Of a stretch of DNA of 64,000 nucleotides, positions 10,431-32,300 are shown piece by piece. Location of the stretch: contig NC_092569.1 in the NCBI RefSeq assembly GCF_037975245.1, forward strand, positions 22,720,168 to 22,784,167. Reading direction: 5' to 3'. A model generated the notes under the pieces. That model made no database searches. It had not been told where the DNA came from and saw nothing but the letters and a program-made list of their open reading frames with translations. Numbering within the stretch: position 1 is the first letter of the stretch; every line of letters begins with the position of its first letter. The DNA is from Apostichopus japonicus. Its lineage: Eukaryota > Echinodermata > Holothuroidea > Aspidochirotida > Stichopodidae. A program made the translations under genes and the position numbers.

Positions 10431-12061
10431 TACTGTACGCTTATTTTTCACGGCGCATGGTGGTACGATAACTGCTATTACTCTAACCCCAAAGGTGACT
10501 ACCACGCCAGTTAGGGCAGTGATTATAGCATCTATTGTTATAATATCCCATGATCGAATTATAAAATCAAATGTACTAAAATGAAGAATCGTCAAGTTAA
10601 ACCTGAGTAAGGGACAGCACTACCGCATAGGTTGTAGAAGTAGCCACAAAGTATGAAATGTCCGATCATTACATATAACTTTATGTGTTTTTGAAGAACT
10701 TGCGTTTGCTGGATACTAATGAATCCCATTGGCTATTAATTCTTCCACTAATTATATGATTCCTTTACTTGTAAACTTCAAAAGCCTTTTAAACACCGAG
10801 ATGACATTCTAGAATGTATCTTTGCTCCTTCTTCGAGTTACAATTATTTTTAAAGCATCTTAAAGCAAAGAAATATAAAAATTAAATTGATAAACGTGAT
10901 AAACAATAACAAGTGCTTGTTCGTTATTTATGGTAACCTGCATGACCCTATAATTTCAAGGGCAGAGGCGCATCAAAGTATTGTACAGGTAACATAAGTC
11001 ACTGTTAGTGATACAAAAATAATATAAGCTCCTACGCAAGACATATCTATTAGCACTTACAACTGAACAGTTCTGAAGTGTCTAAAGCGGTTACATAACA
11101 AACGCAATTATAACTCTGGAATAAAATGACATGAAAGCATGCACACAATCAGAACACTTAAGTTACGGAAGCATATTGCTGCCACAACATTTTTTAAATG
11201 ATGAAACAACGTTTCGAAATACGAAACACTTTTTTTTGCAACTACAAAAATGATGTTTCTTCCTGGCAGCATTACGCTTCCGTGTTAAACGCTATTAATT
11301 AAAAAAAAAATATATATTTATATAGATAAACACCTAATGAGGGTACAACCTTATATTGAATAAAATTGATACACAAGATATATATCATCATTTAAACCTC
11401 ATAGGTGCACGGTTGTGAATAGGCCGCAGTGGTTTACTTTGAAACACGATTTCTAAAACCGTACTACCCTAACAAAATTACGATAGCACAAAGCATTCTC
11501 CTGCATCGTAATATTCAATGTAAGAAGTATTTTCTTCATTTCTATTATCCGTTCTTTGCTTGAATTCACTGTATTATTGTCTTTTAGTTTCGTACATTGT
11601 AAATGATAAAGAAAAAAAGGAAATATATCCTAGGACACGTGGACTCAGTAGGACAACGGAATATCCCAGGTATGTATTGTTCACTTATTGTGTGTATCAC
11701 AGCTCTGAAGAAAATCTTGCTATACTTTTGAAAAGAAAGGGGTAGTATAGGAAGAATTTCGGTTTTTGGGGTTTAACACGATTGTCGTACCTCGCCTATG
11801 TTCTAACTTGATAGTTTTACTTAATTGTTTGTCAACACTCTTGCACCTCAGCCCATTTCTGAACAGGTAAAAGCGAAATTTAATACAAGACAAATGTGGT
11901 GCAACATAATATGGGAAGTGTTCATTTTAAATTTTGTTTTAAAATCATCAATCCGTTTATATGGTAATGTTTTATAACGAGTAAAGGCATGGACGTCGAC
12001 AACAATTAAAAAGTGAGGAGCGGTACATAAATTGACTGAACACGGATAAAACTGAAGGAGT

Positions 12062-12175
12062 TTGCGCGTACCGAGCGCTTGGCGCAAAGTTTTTTTTTCG
12101 GGTGGCGTCAAAGGATTCGCCTTAGGGCCCCTGACAGGGTCCAGGGCAAAAGCCCGGCGGCGATTTTTCCCCAAA
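12062..12175. repeat. GC-rich dispersed-repeat fragment
   Basis: A GC-rich island in AT-rich DNA (GAGCGCTTGGCGCAAAG, CGGGTGGCGTCAA, GGGCCCCTGACAGGGTCC). A shorter, decayed version sits near 55240-55295. It looks like transposon-derived sequence; the family is unknown. Confidence 0.5.
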
Positions 12176-12335
12176 CAGGTTTGCAATTACGGAGTTTTTA
12201 GCCAATTAGATTGCTCGTGACGTCATCATAAATAATAACCATCGCTTGGAAGTTCGAAGACGTATACTGAGTTACACACTGACACCTGATTGAGTCTAGC
12301 TAAGGGATTTCCCTTCAAACGAACTAACTTTAATT

Positions 12336-12817
12336 TTAATGCTTGGATTACATGTTGACCTCACTTAAGTAACATACGCTACATTCTATTTGTTTCGTGT
12401 TTACGTTATCCACGATTCGTGAGCCGTTCCATTGAAATCAGAATCCGTTTCGTGGAATGGGTAGGCCTACACCAAAAGCAACTTCACGACGCGAGTTCAC
12501 GAGTCTTGAGTGAATATCTGCAAAACAGTATAGTGTATATTGTGATATATTTCCGTCACTGTACTGTGAACAGAGTTTAATGCTTGGATTACATGCTGAC
12601 CTCACTTATGATACATACGCTGCATTCTATTTGGTTCGTGTTTACGTTATCCACGATTCGTGAGCCGTTCTATTGAAATCAGAATTCGTTTCGTGGAATG
12701 GGTAGGCCTACACTAAAAGCAACTTCACGACGCGAGTTCACGAGTCTTGAGTGAATATCTGCAAAACAGTATAGTGTATAATGTAATATATTTCTGTCAC
12801 TGCACTGTGTACAGAGT
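12336..12817. repeat. tandem duplication, 2 x ~241 bp
   Basis: TTAATGCTTGGATTACATG starts at 12336 and again at 12577. The two units match closely through ACGATTCGTGAGCCGTTC, GGGTAGGCCTACAC and CAAAACAGTATAGTGTATA. Confidence 0.9.
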
Positions 12818-13154
12818 TATAATAGATATAGGCCTACAGCGCATGTGTGATGTACCCTGTACGAAACTTTCACTGTGCGGTGTTATCGATTAATGAAACC
12901 CAAACGGAAATATCATCAAACTTTGCACACAAATAAAATCGTCTTGTTATAAAGATGTCTACATCATGCACACATATGGTATCATTAGTACAATTAAAAT
13001 CACCATTTGGTACCTGGGCACATTCAATTTATCTGAAACATAAAACCTATAAAATAAAGATACTACAGGTCCGTAGCCAGGGTAGATTACTAGTGGCAGT
13101 TGAGTGATATCGAGAAACATTATGCATCGTCCAAATTTTACATAGTGCTGCTTT

Positions 13155-13156
<2 letters not shown>

Positions 13157-13249
<93 letters not shown>
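13157..13249. repeat. (AT)n microsatellite
   Basis: About 46 uninterrupted AT dinucleotides. The open frames crossing it are artefacts. Confidence 0.98.
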
Positions 13250-13251
<2 letters not shown>

Positions 13252-16200
13252 AGGGCCCTCATTAGATATTTTTAGTAGATGGTCAGTTCCCCAAAAGGGA
13301 CTATCAGAACACTATCTAAGCGGAGCGTCAGCATCGGTTGGGGCGTAGCTCAGCAAGAAAAGTTTTGCGCAAAATGCTTTCCTCAGATTGCCGGAAATAG
13401 TACATTCCAAACCTTGTAAGTTGCATATGAACATTCATAATTTTAAGATATCATGTTCTAGAAAATTTACCCTCCACAAAAAAAAATATAAATGAGAAGA
13501 ATTTTATGCGGGAGAAAATCACTTTCGTAAGGGAGAAATAGGTCTTTACGTTACTTCAGGAGCTTATTGCTTCACTTTTTGGAAGTTGACGCGGGGGTTG
13601 GGATGAGGGATGAGGGGTAGGGAGTTTGCAGGGGACGCAATTGATTTACATGTTCTTTGTACTTTGTGGGACGCTATCATTTAACACACCGTTGGCAGTA
13701 ACAAAAACAGTAGAAAAACCCTGCTCTTGCTCAATCAAATACACAAAAATCAAGAAAAGAGGCAATAAAAAATTCATATTTCAACTAAAAAAGAAGAAGA
13801 ATACCACAAGATTACGTCACAGAAGGTCGAATATGTATAAAAAATGTCAGCACGTGAAAAAAAATAATCGAATATAAGTTTTACCAAAAATAAGCATTCC
13901 CTTATATTCAACAACAATAGATCACTTGAAATATAAAATGAGAAATACTAAAACGTCAAGTATCATTTCATTTTGACCGAATACTAGGCAACAACTCAAG
14001 CCGCTAAGCTTTCATCTTCTGCAATTTGTAAAGAAAATGTATGTATTACTTGTGTAAAACAAGATTTCCCTGAGTTTGATGCGTATGTCGAGATGTTATT
14101 AAATACAAAAGATTCCCACATTTTATCGTTTTGCACCGACAGAGTTGATATTTGAGAGCTTTTATTTCAAATAATTGACTTTTTGAATGGGAATACCGAG
14201 AATAAACATTTTCAAGACTAGAGTTTCTCGCCAACCGGTATTTACAAAATGTGCATAATACCGTTTTACCGCAGCTTTACACCATGTTTACTCTCCAAGA
14301 AAAGGACGTTTCTAAGCTTCAGTCCTTAAAGGCATTAACACTGGTCCGGCTTATATTTCAGTGACATTTTAAGGAATGAAACATACGATCCCTGACCGAC
14401 AAAAGAAATATGGGTTCTAGGTTGGTGTTTATTTTATTTTGTTGTGATTTTCAAGTTCGTGGCGGCGGGAAGTAAGTTCATCCAAACATCCAAATCATTT
14501 AAGCGGAAAGTAGCAACTTCAATTAGTAGTTGCCTTAAACAAGGAGAGCAGAACGATCTTAACAAAGACATATCACAAGCATATAAGCAGAATAATAGGG
14601 GCGACATACTTTGCAGTCGTCATAATAAGTTTTATCACTACATACGTACACACAGCTCGGCAAACTGCCCTGTATTTATTGGATAACATTTGTTGGTAAC
14701 ACTGAAATACCATCCAGTGCTTCGATTAGAAATGCGTTAGTAGTATCGGTGCACGTCACATGCCTTCCAATGCGTAGTACTTCATAACTAAGTTATTCGA
14801 GGTTCAGTTTATTCCATTCGAAACTTTCGTGAGCGAATAACAAATGATTGTCCAACTTTAACCATGGCTTACCTACACGTATTGGTCTTGTAGATGTTTA
14901 CGCAAGAATTTGTATTGTAATACAAGCAAACTTAATGCAAATAAGTAAAACTGAATCCAATGAAATAATAAATTCTTTGACTTTTATAACAACAATTATG
15001 AACAAACATGCAACCTAGAATGCAGTTAACACAAAATCATAGGGTTTTAGTATTTTCAGGGACATTTTTTGTTTGGGTAATTGACACAGAATCTATACAG
15101 GCAGCAAGACAAACAAAAAGGACCTTGATTACATTCAAGGATTTGCTTCCGGCAAACACAAGATCTTATATATATTTCTTCTTAGTGATGATAAACTATC
15201 AAAATAAATGTGACTCAAATCCCAATATTTCTTTGCTCATGAACGCTAATATGACATATTTAATATTGGAAAACTTCAATTGAAAGTTGACTGTAATATA
15301 GAAATGTGTTAAGCTACGTGGTGTTAACATCAAATTCAACTGCAAACAGTGCTTTTAGAAAGATTTTTTAGATCACATGTCGTTTAAAAATATATTTAAA
15401 TCTGTAGGTAATTAGTGCAGATTCTCCAAGGTCATCTTCAATATACAAATTGAAGATATATATTCTTTCCATTGAAACGATGTTAAATGTCTGTAATACT
15501 GATTTAGGTAGGTTTGATAATGTAGTCCGTGCTTCTGTTTGACATAAACTGTCAAGATCATTGTAAAGTTAACACATTTTATTTACCCTTTATAAAAGGG
15601 TATTCTTTTTGTTAGTGTGAAATAATTAAAGAATGAGATTAAGAAAGCAAATACGATATCTTCTTCTCAGAAATTTATAGATAAGTAAAGAGTTTATAAG
15701 TGTGTCGTTAATTTCATAAAAGACAGGTAGTTTCCATTTGATTAGTGAGTCCCCTTTAAGGATTTGACTATGCTAATATTTTGTTGGACATTGAATTATA
15801 TTGGTTTGTTTCGCGACCACTGTAGAATGATTGAGTACTACATAAATAAAGTTACCCGAAGAACTTTAAGAATAATTGTTATTAAACTTCGAGCCTACTT
15901 CACTTTCGGAATAGGTAATACGTTTGTCATATTTACCAACTCACAGCATTGAACAGGCTCGTACGTTTGTTCACTTTAACAGCTAAACAGCTCAAACATC
16001 GTCACATCGTCACATCTTCACATATATGCATCCGAAAATACAGCTTTATTAATGTGTATACCTTTAAATACAACTTACTCTCCCGCTTATTTCTTTTCAA
16101 CCTGAAAAATTAAACAGTTCTTTGAATAACAACACGACGTTAGATTTCCATTATTCAATTTTACTTACTTTTTAATCACAAAATATAAGCTCTAGCAAAG

Positions 16201-16369
16201 AAAAACAATTCTAGTTCAACAATTATTCCAAAATATCCTTGTCAGACCTCTTTAAGTCTTCAGACCTGTGTAATAATGTACAGTTGATAAAGTAACGATT
16301 CCCACACGAAACACTACAGACTTTTACTGTAGATGTTTTCAAGTGGATTTTACTGTTAATCGATTGCGT

Positions 16370-17044
16370 CACTTTCTCATTCATTTATATATGATAATGA
16401 TAGTTTGACTTCTCCATCAGTAAAGCCCTACTTGTAATATATTGCTACCGTGATTTACTGCCTTTAGTTTACTTTCAGCGCATATCGTAGTTCTTTCAAC
16501 GTTTCGTGCAGGGTCTGACGGGAAATTAGAACCTCGATAAGTCCTAGATTGGCTTCCTATGTACAGTCCCCTTTCAACCCCTTTACTACCGTTTAGTTTT
16601 CTTCTGAATACAGAAATATTAAATTTAATTAAATTTAAATAAGACTCATTTCAACCAAGGTTATTTAGCTTTACGTTATGGACTTGACCGAAAATCACAG
16701 TTGTGTTTTCCGAAAGAGATCACAAGGGGAAGAATCATATCAAGATGGCTGATTCATAGTTTGTAGTCTGTACGATATCAGTAGTCTCGATATCCGTGTC
16801 CAAAGAAGTCTGACTTCCTTGTTCTTCTGTCTACCGACGCGCGTAAGAGATAACACTTAGTGGAAACTACCATTTTACTAAAATACATTTTTTAAATTAG
16901 GTCAACTATGTTTTGTATTTTCTACCGTACATACTGAATTCCTCGATAAAATGTAGGTTCTGTCGTCGAAAGAGGTGATAATCATTATCAACTTGGATTC
17001 AGAGAAGGCCCAGTCACCAGAAAAGATTTCACTCTTTCGTCAAA
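16370..17044 (+). promoter_or_regulatory. conserved 5' flank of gene 2 (putative promoter/5' UTR)
   Basis: This block recurs before every exon 1 in the window (28690-29378, 42950-43657, 62430-63111). Shared words include GATTTACTGCCTT, GTAGTTCTTTCA, GAAAGAGATCAC, ATATCAAGATGG, CTTCCTTGTTCTTC and TTTCACTCTTTCGTCAAA directly before ATG. No clear TATA box is seen. A short open frame (MDLTENHSC) starting at 16678 differs in length or is missing in other copies, so it is probably not a protein. In this copy the word after AAGATGGC is TGATTCA. Confidence 0.5.
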
Positions 17045-26677
<9,633 letters not shown>

Positions 26678-26782
26678 AGACTGAATCAGATGAAGGGAGA
26701 AAACTGTTACATCGTTGATCGTAGAAAAAACATTACTTAAGATATTAATTTAAACAACAATTGTTTTTTTTTATTTGAAAAT

Positions 26783-26788
26783 AATAAA
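26783..26788 (+). terminator. polyadenylation signal AATAAA, gene 2
   Basis: AATAAA 106 bases after the stop, in the same context as the signal of gene 1. Confidence 0.55.
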
Positions 26789-28689
26789 GAAACTCTGAAT
26801 CCATGTGACCATGTTTTAATAGCACTACTCGCATTTCGTTCCACGTTACCGTATCTATACTACTTAAACGTGTGATGGATAAAATGAAACGAATAAAGTA
26901 GTTTGATACGATATGAGCAATATTGTAAAAATATATAGATTAAAGGAAATGAATTAAAGCTAATGACAGTGGCGTAGCCATGGGTGCAAGTGACGCCCCC
27001 CCCCCCACTTGTGCATTTACAAATTATATATATATCGTATATCGTATACCGTATATCTTATAGTTCTTTCCATTCTGCTTTACAACTATATTGACATCAT
27101 GGTAATTTGCAACGCGATAAAAAAACAACTTAACTCTATCTTGATATCCCTAAACTATATGTTGCTGAGTCTTGGACAGTCCTCTATTTTTTTCTTTAAC
27201 TGGGAAAATATAGGTATAGTTACAATATTTGAATTGATGTGTTTATAGTAAGCTACCAATATTATATATCTTGAACACAATTAACGGAAATTTTAAGCAA
27301 CGATATCATCGACAAATTGCCTTTGATACCCCCTACCACTTGACGCAATGCGTTCAAAATCATCGGTTACCGAAAGAAAAAAAACTACCGTGTGGCTTTG
27401 AATAATGTTTCGTTCGCATTTAACTTCATTATCAAATCAAATCAGTCGTAAAGAATTTTTTGAAACGCCAGCGATATTTCCGTCTGACAACGGTTTTTGA
27501 GATTCTGCAGGAAACGTAAATTCTAGAAAGAAAGCTTAGCAAACGGCGTGTCATGAATGTATTTCCCGTTATTTCTGTACGTGTTTTTCTCACCAATGGC
27601 GGTGCCATAGGAGTAGGGATTTCCAAAAACCTGGATGTTCCCAAATCGCGTGAATGGAGTCAAGTTTTAGATTAAGAAAAGCAAATACAATATCATCTTC
27701 CAAGAAATAAATAGATTGGTTAAGAAATTATAAGTATGTCGTTTGAATCCATGAAATTTCTAGTTTCCTTTTTTTATAAATTAGTCGTTTTCGAGGAATT
27801 TACCTTCTCCGTTGTTTTGCTTCGCGACCACTGTAGGAGTACTACCTAAATACAGAACCCCGAATTAATGTTATTACATTTCGAATCATCTTCATTTGCG
27901 GAATAGACGCTTCGTTCGTATTTACCCATTCACAGAACTGATTCACCAGGCTTGCACATCCTTTCCCTTTGCCAACCTAAATAATTGCTCATATACATCC
28001 CACATCTTCACATATCTTTATCCGAAATTTCAGCTTAGAGTACGCCCTATAAAAATTATACCTTTAAACACAGCATGCTACAATAATCATGCCTCGCGTG
28101 ATTGACTTAAGATTCTAACCGTGTCTTCTACGACAACCTAGAAACCACTAACAAAGAATACAAATTCTCACGTGCACATTCAAACTGCTTCAAATTGAAG
28201 AACAATGGCTCATTGGCATTACTTCTGTAAATATCATATTTTCCACGAAGCAATTGGTGGGTGTACATAAGAACTTCAAGATTTGTAAATATTTACTTAA
28301 TGTTGCATTGTATACACGTGTTTTTTGCCAATGGCTCGAGAGACATGACGATATGAACGAAACATTTCCCCAAAGTTCTATTTCCTGCAGGAAAAGCCTA
28401 TTACCTATGCAAAGTGATTGTATGGACAAGTTAATAGTTTCTTGAATAACGATAAGAAGTTAATTTTTCAGGATGCAATTTGCTATAAGCAAAAGCTTCA
28501 CTTTCTTACCACAAAATATAAGCTCTTGCAAAAAGAAATATTCAAAATGCCACAATTATTCCAAACTATCCTTGTCAGGCCTATATAAGTCTTCAGACCA
28601 GTGTATTTATATGCAATTGATAAAGTAACAATCCCCACGCGAAACACTACAGACGTTGATGTAGATGTGTTCAAGTGGATTTTACTGTT
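26789..28689. other. intergenic between genes 2 and 3
   Basis: A C tract at about 26996-27006, then sequence shared with the flanks of genes 1 and 3 (ACGATATCATCGACAAATTGCC near 27300). From about 27660 it resembles the upstream flank of genes 2 and 4. No gene recognised. Confidence 0.6.
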
Positions 28690-29378
28690 AATCGTTGGCG
28701 ACTCCCTTTCTCATTCATTTATATATGATAATGGCTAGTTATACTTCTCCATCAGTTTAGCCCTACTTGTAATATATAACTACGGGGATTTACTGCCTTC
28801 AGTTTACTGTCAGCGTATAACATTGTTCTTCCATCGTTTCGTCAGGAAGTTAAAAAGAAGGACAGGGTTTGACGGGAAATTAGAACCTCGATAAGTCCTA
28901 GATTGGCTTCCTATATGCGCAATCTTCTTCCAACCCTTTTTCTACAGTTTACCTTTCTTCTGAATACAGAAATATTTTATTTTATTTAATTTAAGTAATA
29001 TTCATTTAAACCACGGCTATTGACCAAAAATCACAGTTGTGTTTCCCGAAAGAGATCACGAGGGGAATAATCATATCAAGATGGCTGACTCATAGTTTGT
29101 ACTGTACGATTTCAGTAGTCTCAATATCCGTGCTCACAGAGGTTTGACTTCCTTGTTCTTCTGTCTACCGATGCGCATAAGAGACAACATTTAGTTGAAA
29201 ATACCATTTTACTTTAATTCCTTTTCTAAATGAGTTACCAATGTTCAGTATTTTCTACCGTACATTCTAAAATTACTCGATGCAAGGCACGTTATGTCAT
29301 CGACAGAGATGAAAGTCATTATCAACTTGAATTCAGAGAAGGGCGAGTCACCAGAAAAGATTTCACTCTTCCGTCAAA
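28690..29378 (+). promoter_or_regulatory. conserved 5' flank of gene 3 with AP-1-like site
   Basis: The same conserved block as upstream of gene 2. Here AAGATGGC is followed by a perfect TGACTCA (29086-29092), about 293 bases before ATG. Gene 5 has it too, but genes 2 and 4 have altered forms. The start of the short upstream open frame is lost. Confidence 0.5.
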
Positions 29379-32300
29379 ATGATCAGCAAGTTTTATTCAC
29401 TGTTCCAATTTTTATTTTTCATGTGGACCACGAGCTGCCTCGTTTTTCGTGAATCGGTAAGTTCTAGGACTTTTATATTTTTAAGTTAAACCCAGCATAA
29501 AAGTCAAAGTCAAATTTTATTTTGGTGCCTTCTAATGTAGCACACAGAAAAAAAAGAGAAAATAATTTTAAACGCATTTCATTTTAACCTTCTTCAGTCA
29601 TCTGTCGTAGTATAGATCTTTTAATGTACTTGAGCGATTACATAATTTGAAACTTAAGTTTTCATTGTTCAAAGATGATATAAGATATTGGAAATGGAGA
29701 TATGATAATTCCTCAAATCCATGAAATTTGCAAATTTGGTATATTGTAGTGATCTGTATCGAAATAAACATGATTGTCTGTAACGCTTCAAAAGTCCATA
29801 ACAAATCAATCAAAAAGTAAACGCAAAGGATATTGAAGTGTTTGGAGTAAACGTTCAAGTCGATTAAGATACACTTTTTTTCAGATAAATTAAATACTTT
29901 AAATTAACTTTAAGCTCCCTATAAGATATTTGAAATGGAGACATCATAATTCCTCAAACTCGATACAATGTTCATCTTTTGGAATCCTGTATTTGTCTGT
30001 ATTGAAGTAAAATGATGTTCTGTATCGCTTCAAGAGTGCGTGATAAATAATTCAACAAAATAATAATAAACGCAAAGGATATTTCAGTAATTGGAGTTAA
30101 GGTTTGAGTAGATTCAGGTATATCTTTTTTTCAGATTAATTTAAGTACTTTATATTTATTTTAAACTTCCCACAAAAGAGTCTCGAAATTGAAACAAAAG
30201 ACAAGCAATCAAATCTTGAACAGCAAGTCTCCTTTTGACTATATTGTAACGAATCAAGAAAATTCCACCAAAAAAAGAGATTCGAAAATCATTAAATATT
30301 TATATTTTTGGCAAAGATGTTTAAATTAGATTTTAATTAAATTAAATATAATGCTCTCAAGTGTTTTCATGTTTTATATTCATCTCAGAAATTAAAAGCG
30401 TAAACATGTAGACTTTCTGCAATGCGTTGAAGAAGCCACTAGTTGTGAGTAAATGTAGTAGATGATAGATCGAATATCAGGTATGGGATTTTTGAAATCT
30501 TTCAAATAAATTAGTTTATTGTAATATTAATAATAACTTAGTAACGCTCTGGAACCATTTAAGACACAAACATGTAGTGAAAATTAAAAGTTCCATAAAT
30601 ATAATAGGTATAAAAGAGGTATACAATATTTAGCTATTGTTAAGTTAGTAATTTATAAACCAGTATTCCCCATCTATAACTTAACAACAGCAATTTCACC
30701 TGTTAATTGTATATCTTCCCCACCGGCACAAATTCAGAACTTTCATGTGTTCATTAAAGACGTGCTAAAGTTGTTAATATGATTAAATACTAATGATAGC
30801 AGACAAAATGCAGAATGTCATAAATGCAAGTTTTACCGATAGTATAAATCGATTACGGTAGTTTCAATTATATAAATAGAAACGTTATAGCTAAGATTTA
30901 CATGCCCATACTTTGAATATCTCGCTTCAGTTTCTTAACTTTATAATAATTAATGAGAAAAAAATGTTTTTAATTCATATTACTTCTCTTAAAGTTTTCA
31001 TCCGTCTACTTCAATTCACATTGAAACTTATGATTTACTATAATGCTGCCAATTTTGTATTCCAATGCTCGAATATTACATCTTCCTTAGTTAACAGTAA
31101 TCTATCAAATTTAATTAGGCTATGAACACATAACAAAGTTTTCTTTTAATTGAGTAACCAATTTAGCGTAAACTCTACATGATTTACTGAGGAGAAAGAA
31201 AATTAAGGAGTTTAAATGAGAGAAGGCAAAAATACATGAACTTTATATCATTTCAATATACAAGGACATTTTCGCAAAGTCTACGATAAAACTTCAAGCA
31301 ACTAAATAATTATTTCTTAAGATTTGAAAAATTTGTCGAGCATTTGTAGTTAACCTATATATACATTTTTATATCCTTCAAAGATTTAGAGAAAAAGCTA
31401 AACTCAACTGCTTCTTCACTTAACGTATTGCAGTCTTCCAAGAGTTATACAACTCTTTTAAGATTATACAAGGATAGGAGAAGTCAGAAAGTAAATAAAA
31501 CATGTTCTGAATTTAAAATAAAAGGATAGACCAGCATACGTATATTGTATCTCGTCGTAATATGATCAATTAATTCATATTTTGTGTTATAGCTTCAAGA
31601 AAGTAGAATATTCTTTAATATCTCAAACAACGCAAATTGCAAAAATCGAATTGAAATTAGTGTAAAGAGGACATTTTCTTTGTCACGTAACGTTAAAGGT
31701 TCGGTTATAACTAAAAACATTTTTTTTGTTATTAACGTTTTTTGGGCACCAATAATTTTTCAATCATAGAACAGTCTCGTGAAATGAAATTGTTAATATA
31801 ATAATCAATGCCTACCGTACTTAGTATTGGTATTGTTCGATATCGCCTCATAACTTTATAACGTGATTATATTTTAAACTAATACATTCCTATGAGACTC
31901 GCTTCACCAGTGCGAAGTTATGTCAACCGTATGTAAGCTGCATATTACGACCTTCGTTCACGAAAAAAATTAAGAAACGGACGAAATGTGTACTAGTCTG
32001 TCAAATAAATTACTAAGAGTAAAACGTTCAACTAAATACTGGTAAGATAAATTGTTCTGCAACGTAATATGCAACCTTGTTGATGTAGGCCTAAACTTTC
32101 AAATATTTGTTTTTACTTTCATAGACAAAAGTATGTGGTTTGTGGTTATTTTCGCGTATTGTTCCACAATTCCCCACCATCATAAGATTTGTTTTATTTA
32201 CAAACAAAAATCAGGAGATCCTAAGTAAATGTGAAACATTGATATGTACTATAAAAATAAAGAAAACACATACTTTGCTTAATTCCAATGAAATTTGAAA

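Larger units (their letters stand above)
7293..10600 (+). pseudogene. decayed FREP 3' end (partial exon 7 and LINE-split exon 8)
   Basis: At 7301-7358 there is the last part of a FReD exon 7 (ESDNYRLSG, GTYSG, then donor GTGGGT). Its nearest relative here is gene 4 exon 7. Exon 8 starts after the acceptor TTTCACAG (ending 9040), runs to 9136, is interrupted by a LINE, and resumes at 10431 (GAWWYDNCYYS) to a TAA at 10598-10600. In the resumed part CCAGTTAGG gives an in-frame stop where gene 4 has CCAGTTTAAAT, and the end RPA is damaged. Exons 1-6 are absent. The intron (7359-9040) and 3' flank match those of gene 4, so this is a truncated copy of that lineage. Confidence 0.85.
10601..16369. 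other. intergenic, duplicated flank; no gene recognised
   Basis: From 10601 to about 13500 the sequence follows, with gaps, the 3' flank of gene 4 (about 53581-55900). For example, the TGACTGAACACGGATAAAACTG stretch near 12030 recurs near 55204. From about 13560 it follows 60010-62400 (TTGCTTCACTTTT, then TTGATTTACATGTTCTTTG). It holds the tandem duplication at 12336-12817, an (AT)n tract and a GC-rich dispersed-repeat scrap near 12062-12175. Short open frames are not conserved between the copies. Confidence 0.6.

Noticed and set aside
11848-12186. Minus-strand 112-aa open frame
   Set aside because: It crosses a GC-rich dispersed-repeat scrap; the equivalent at 55.2 kb does not keep it.
13047-13262. 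Minus-strand open frame of alternating I and Y
   Set aside because: Translation of an (AT)n microsatellite.
13626-13877. Open frame starting MQGTQLIYMFFVLCG that looks like a secreted peptide
   Set aside because: The duplicate near 60072 has no matching start and breaks the frame; the C-terminal part is Lys/Asn-rich AT translation.
15008-15283. Open frame sharing a FKDLLPANT run with one at 61565-61783
   Set aside because: The two belong to duplicated flanks. The reading frames start and stop differently and no known domain is seen, so similarity is explained by duplication.
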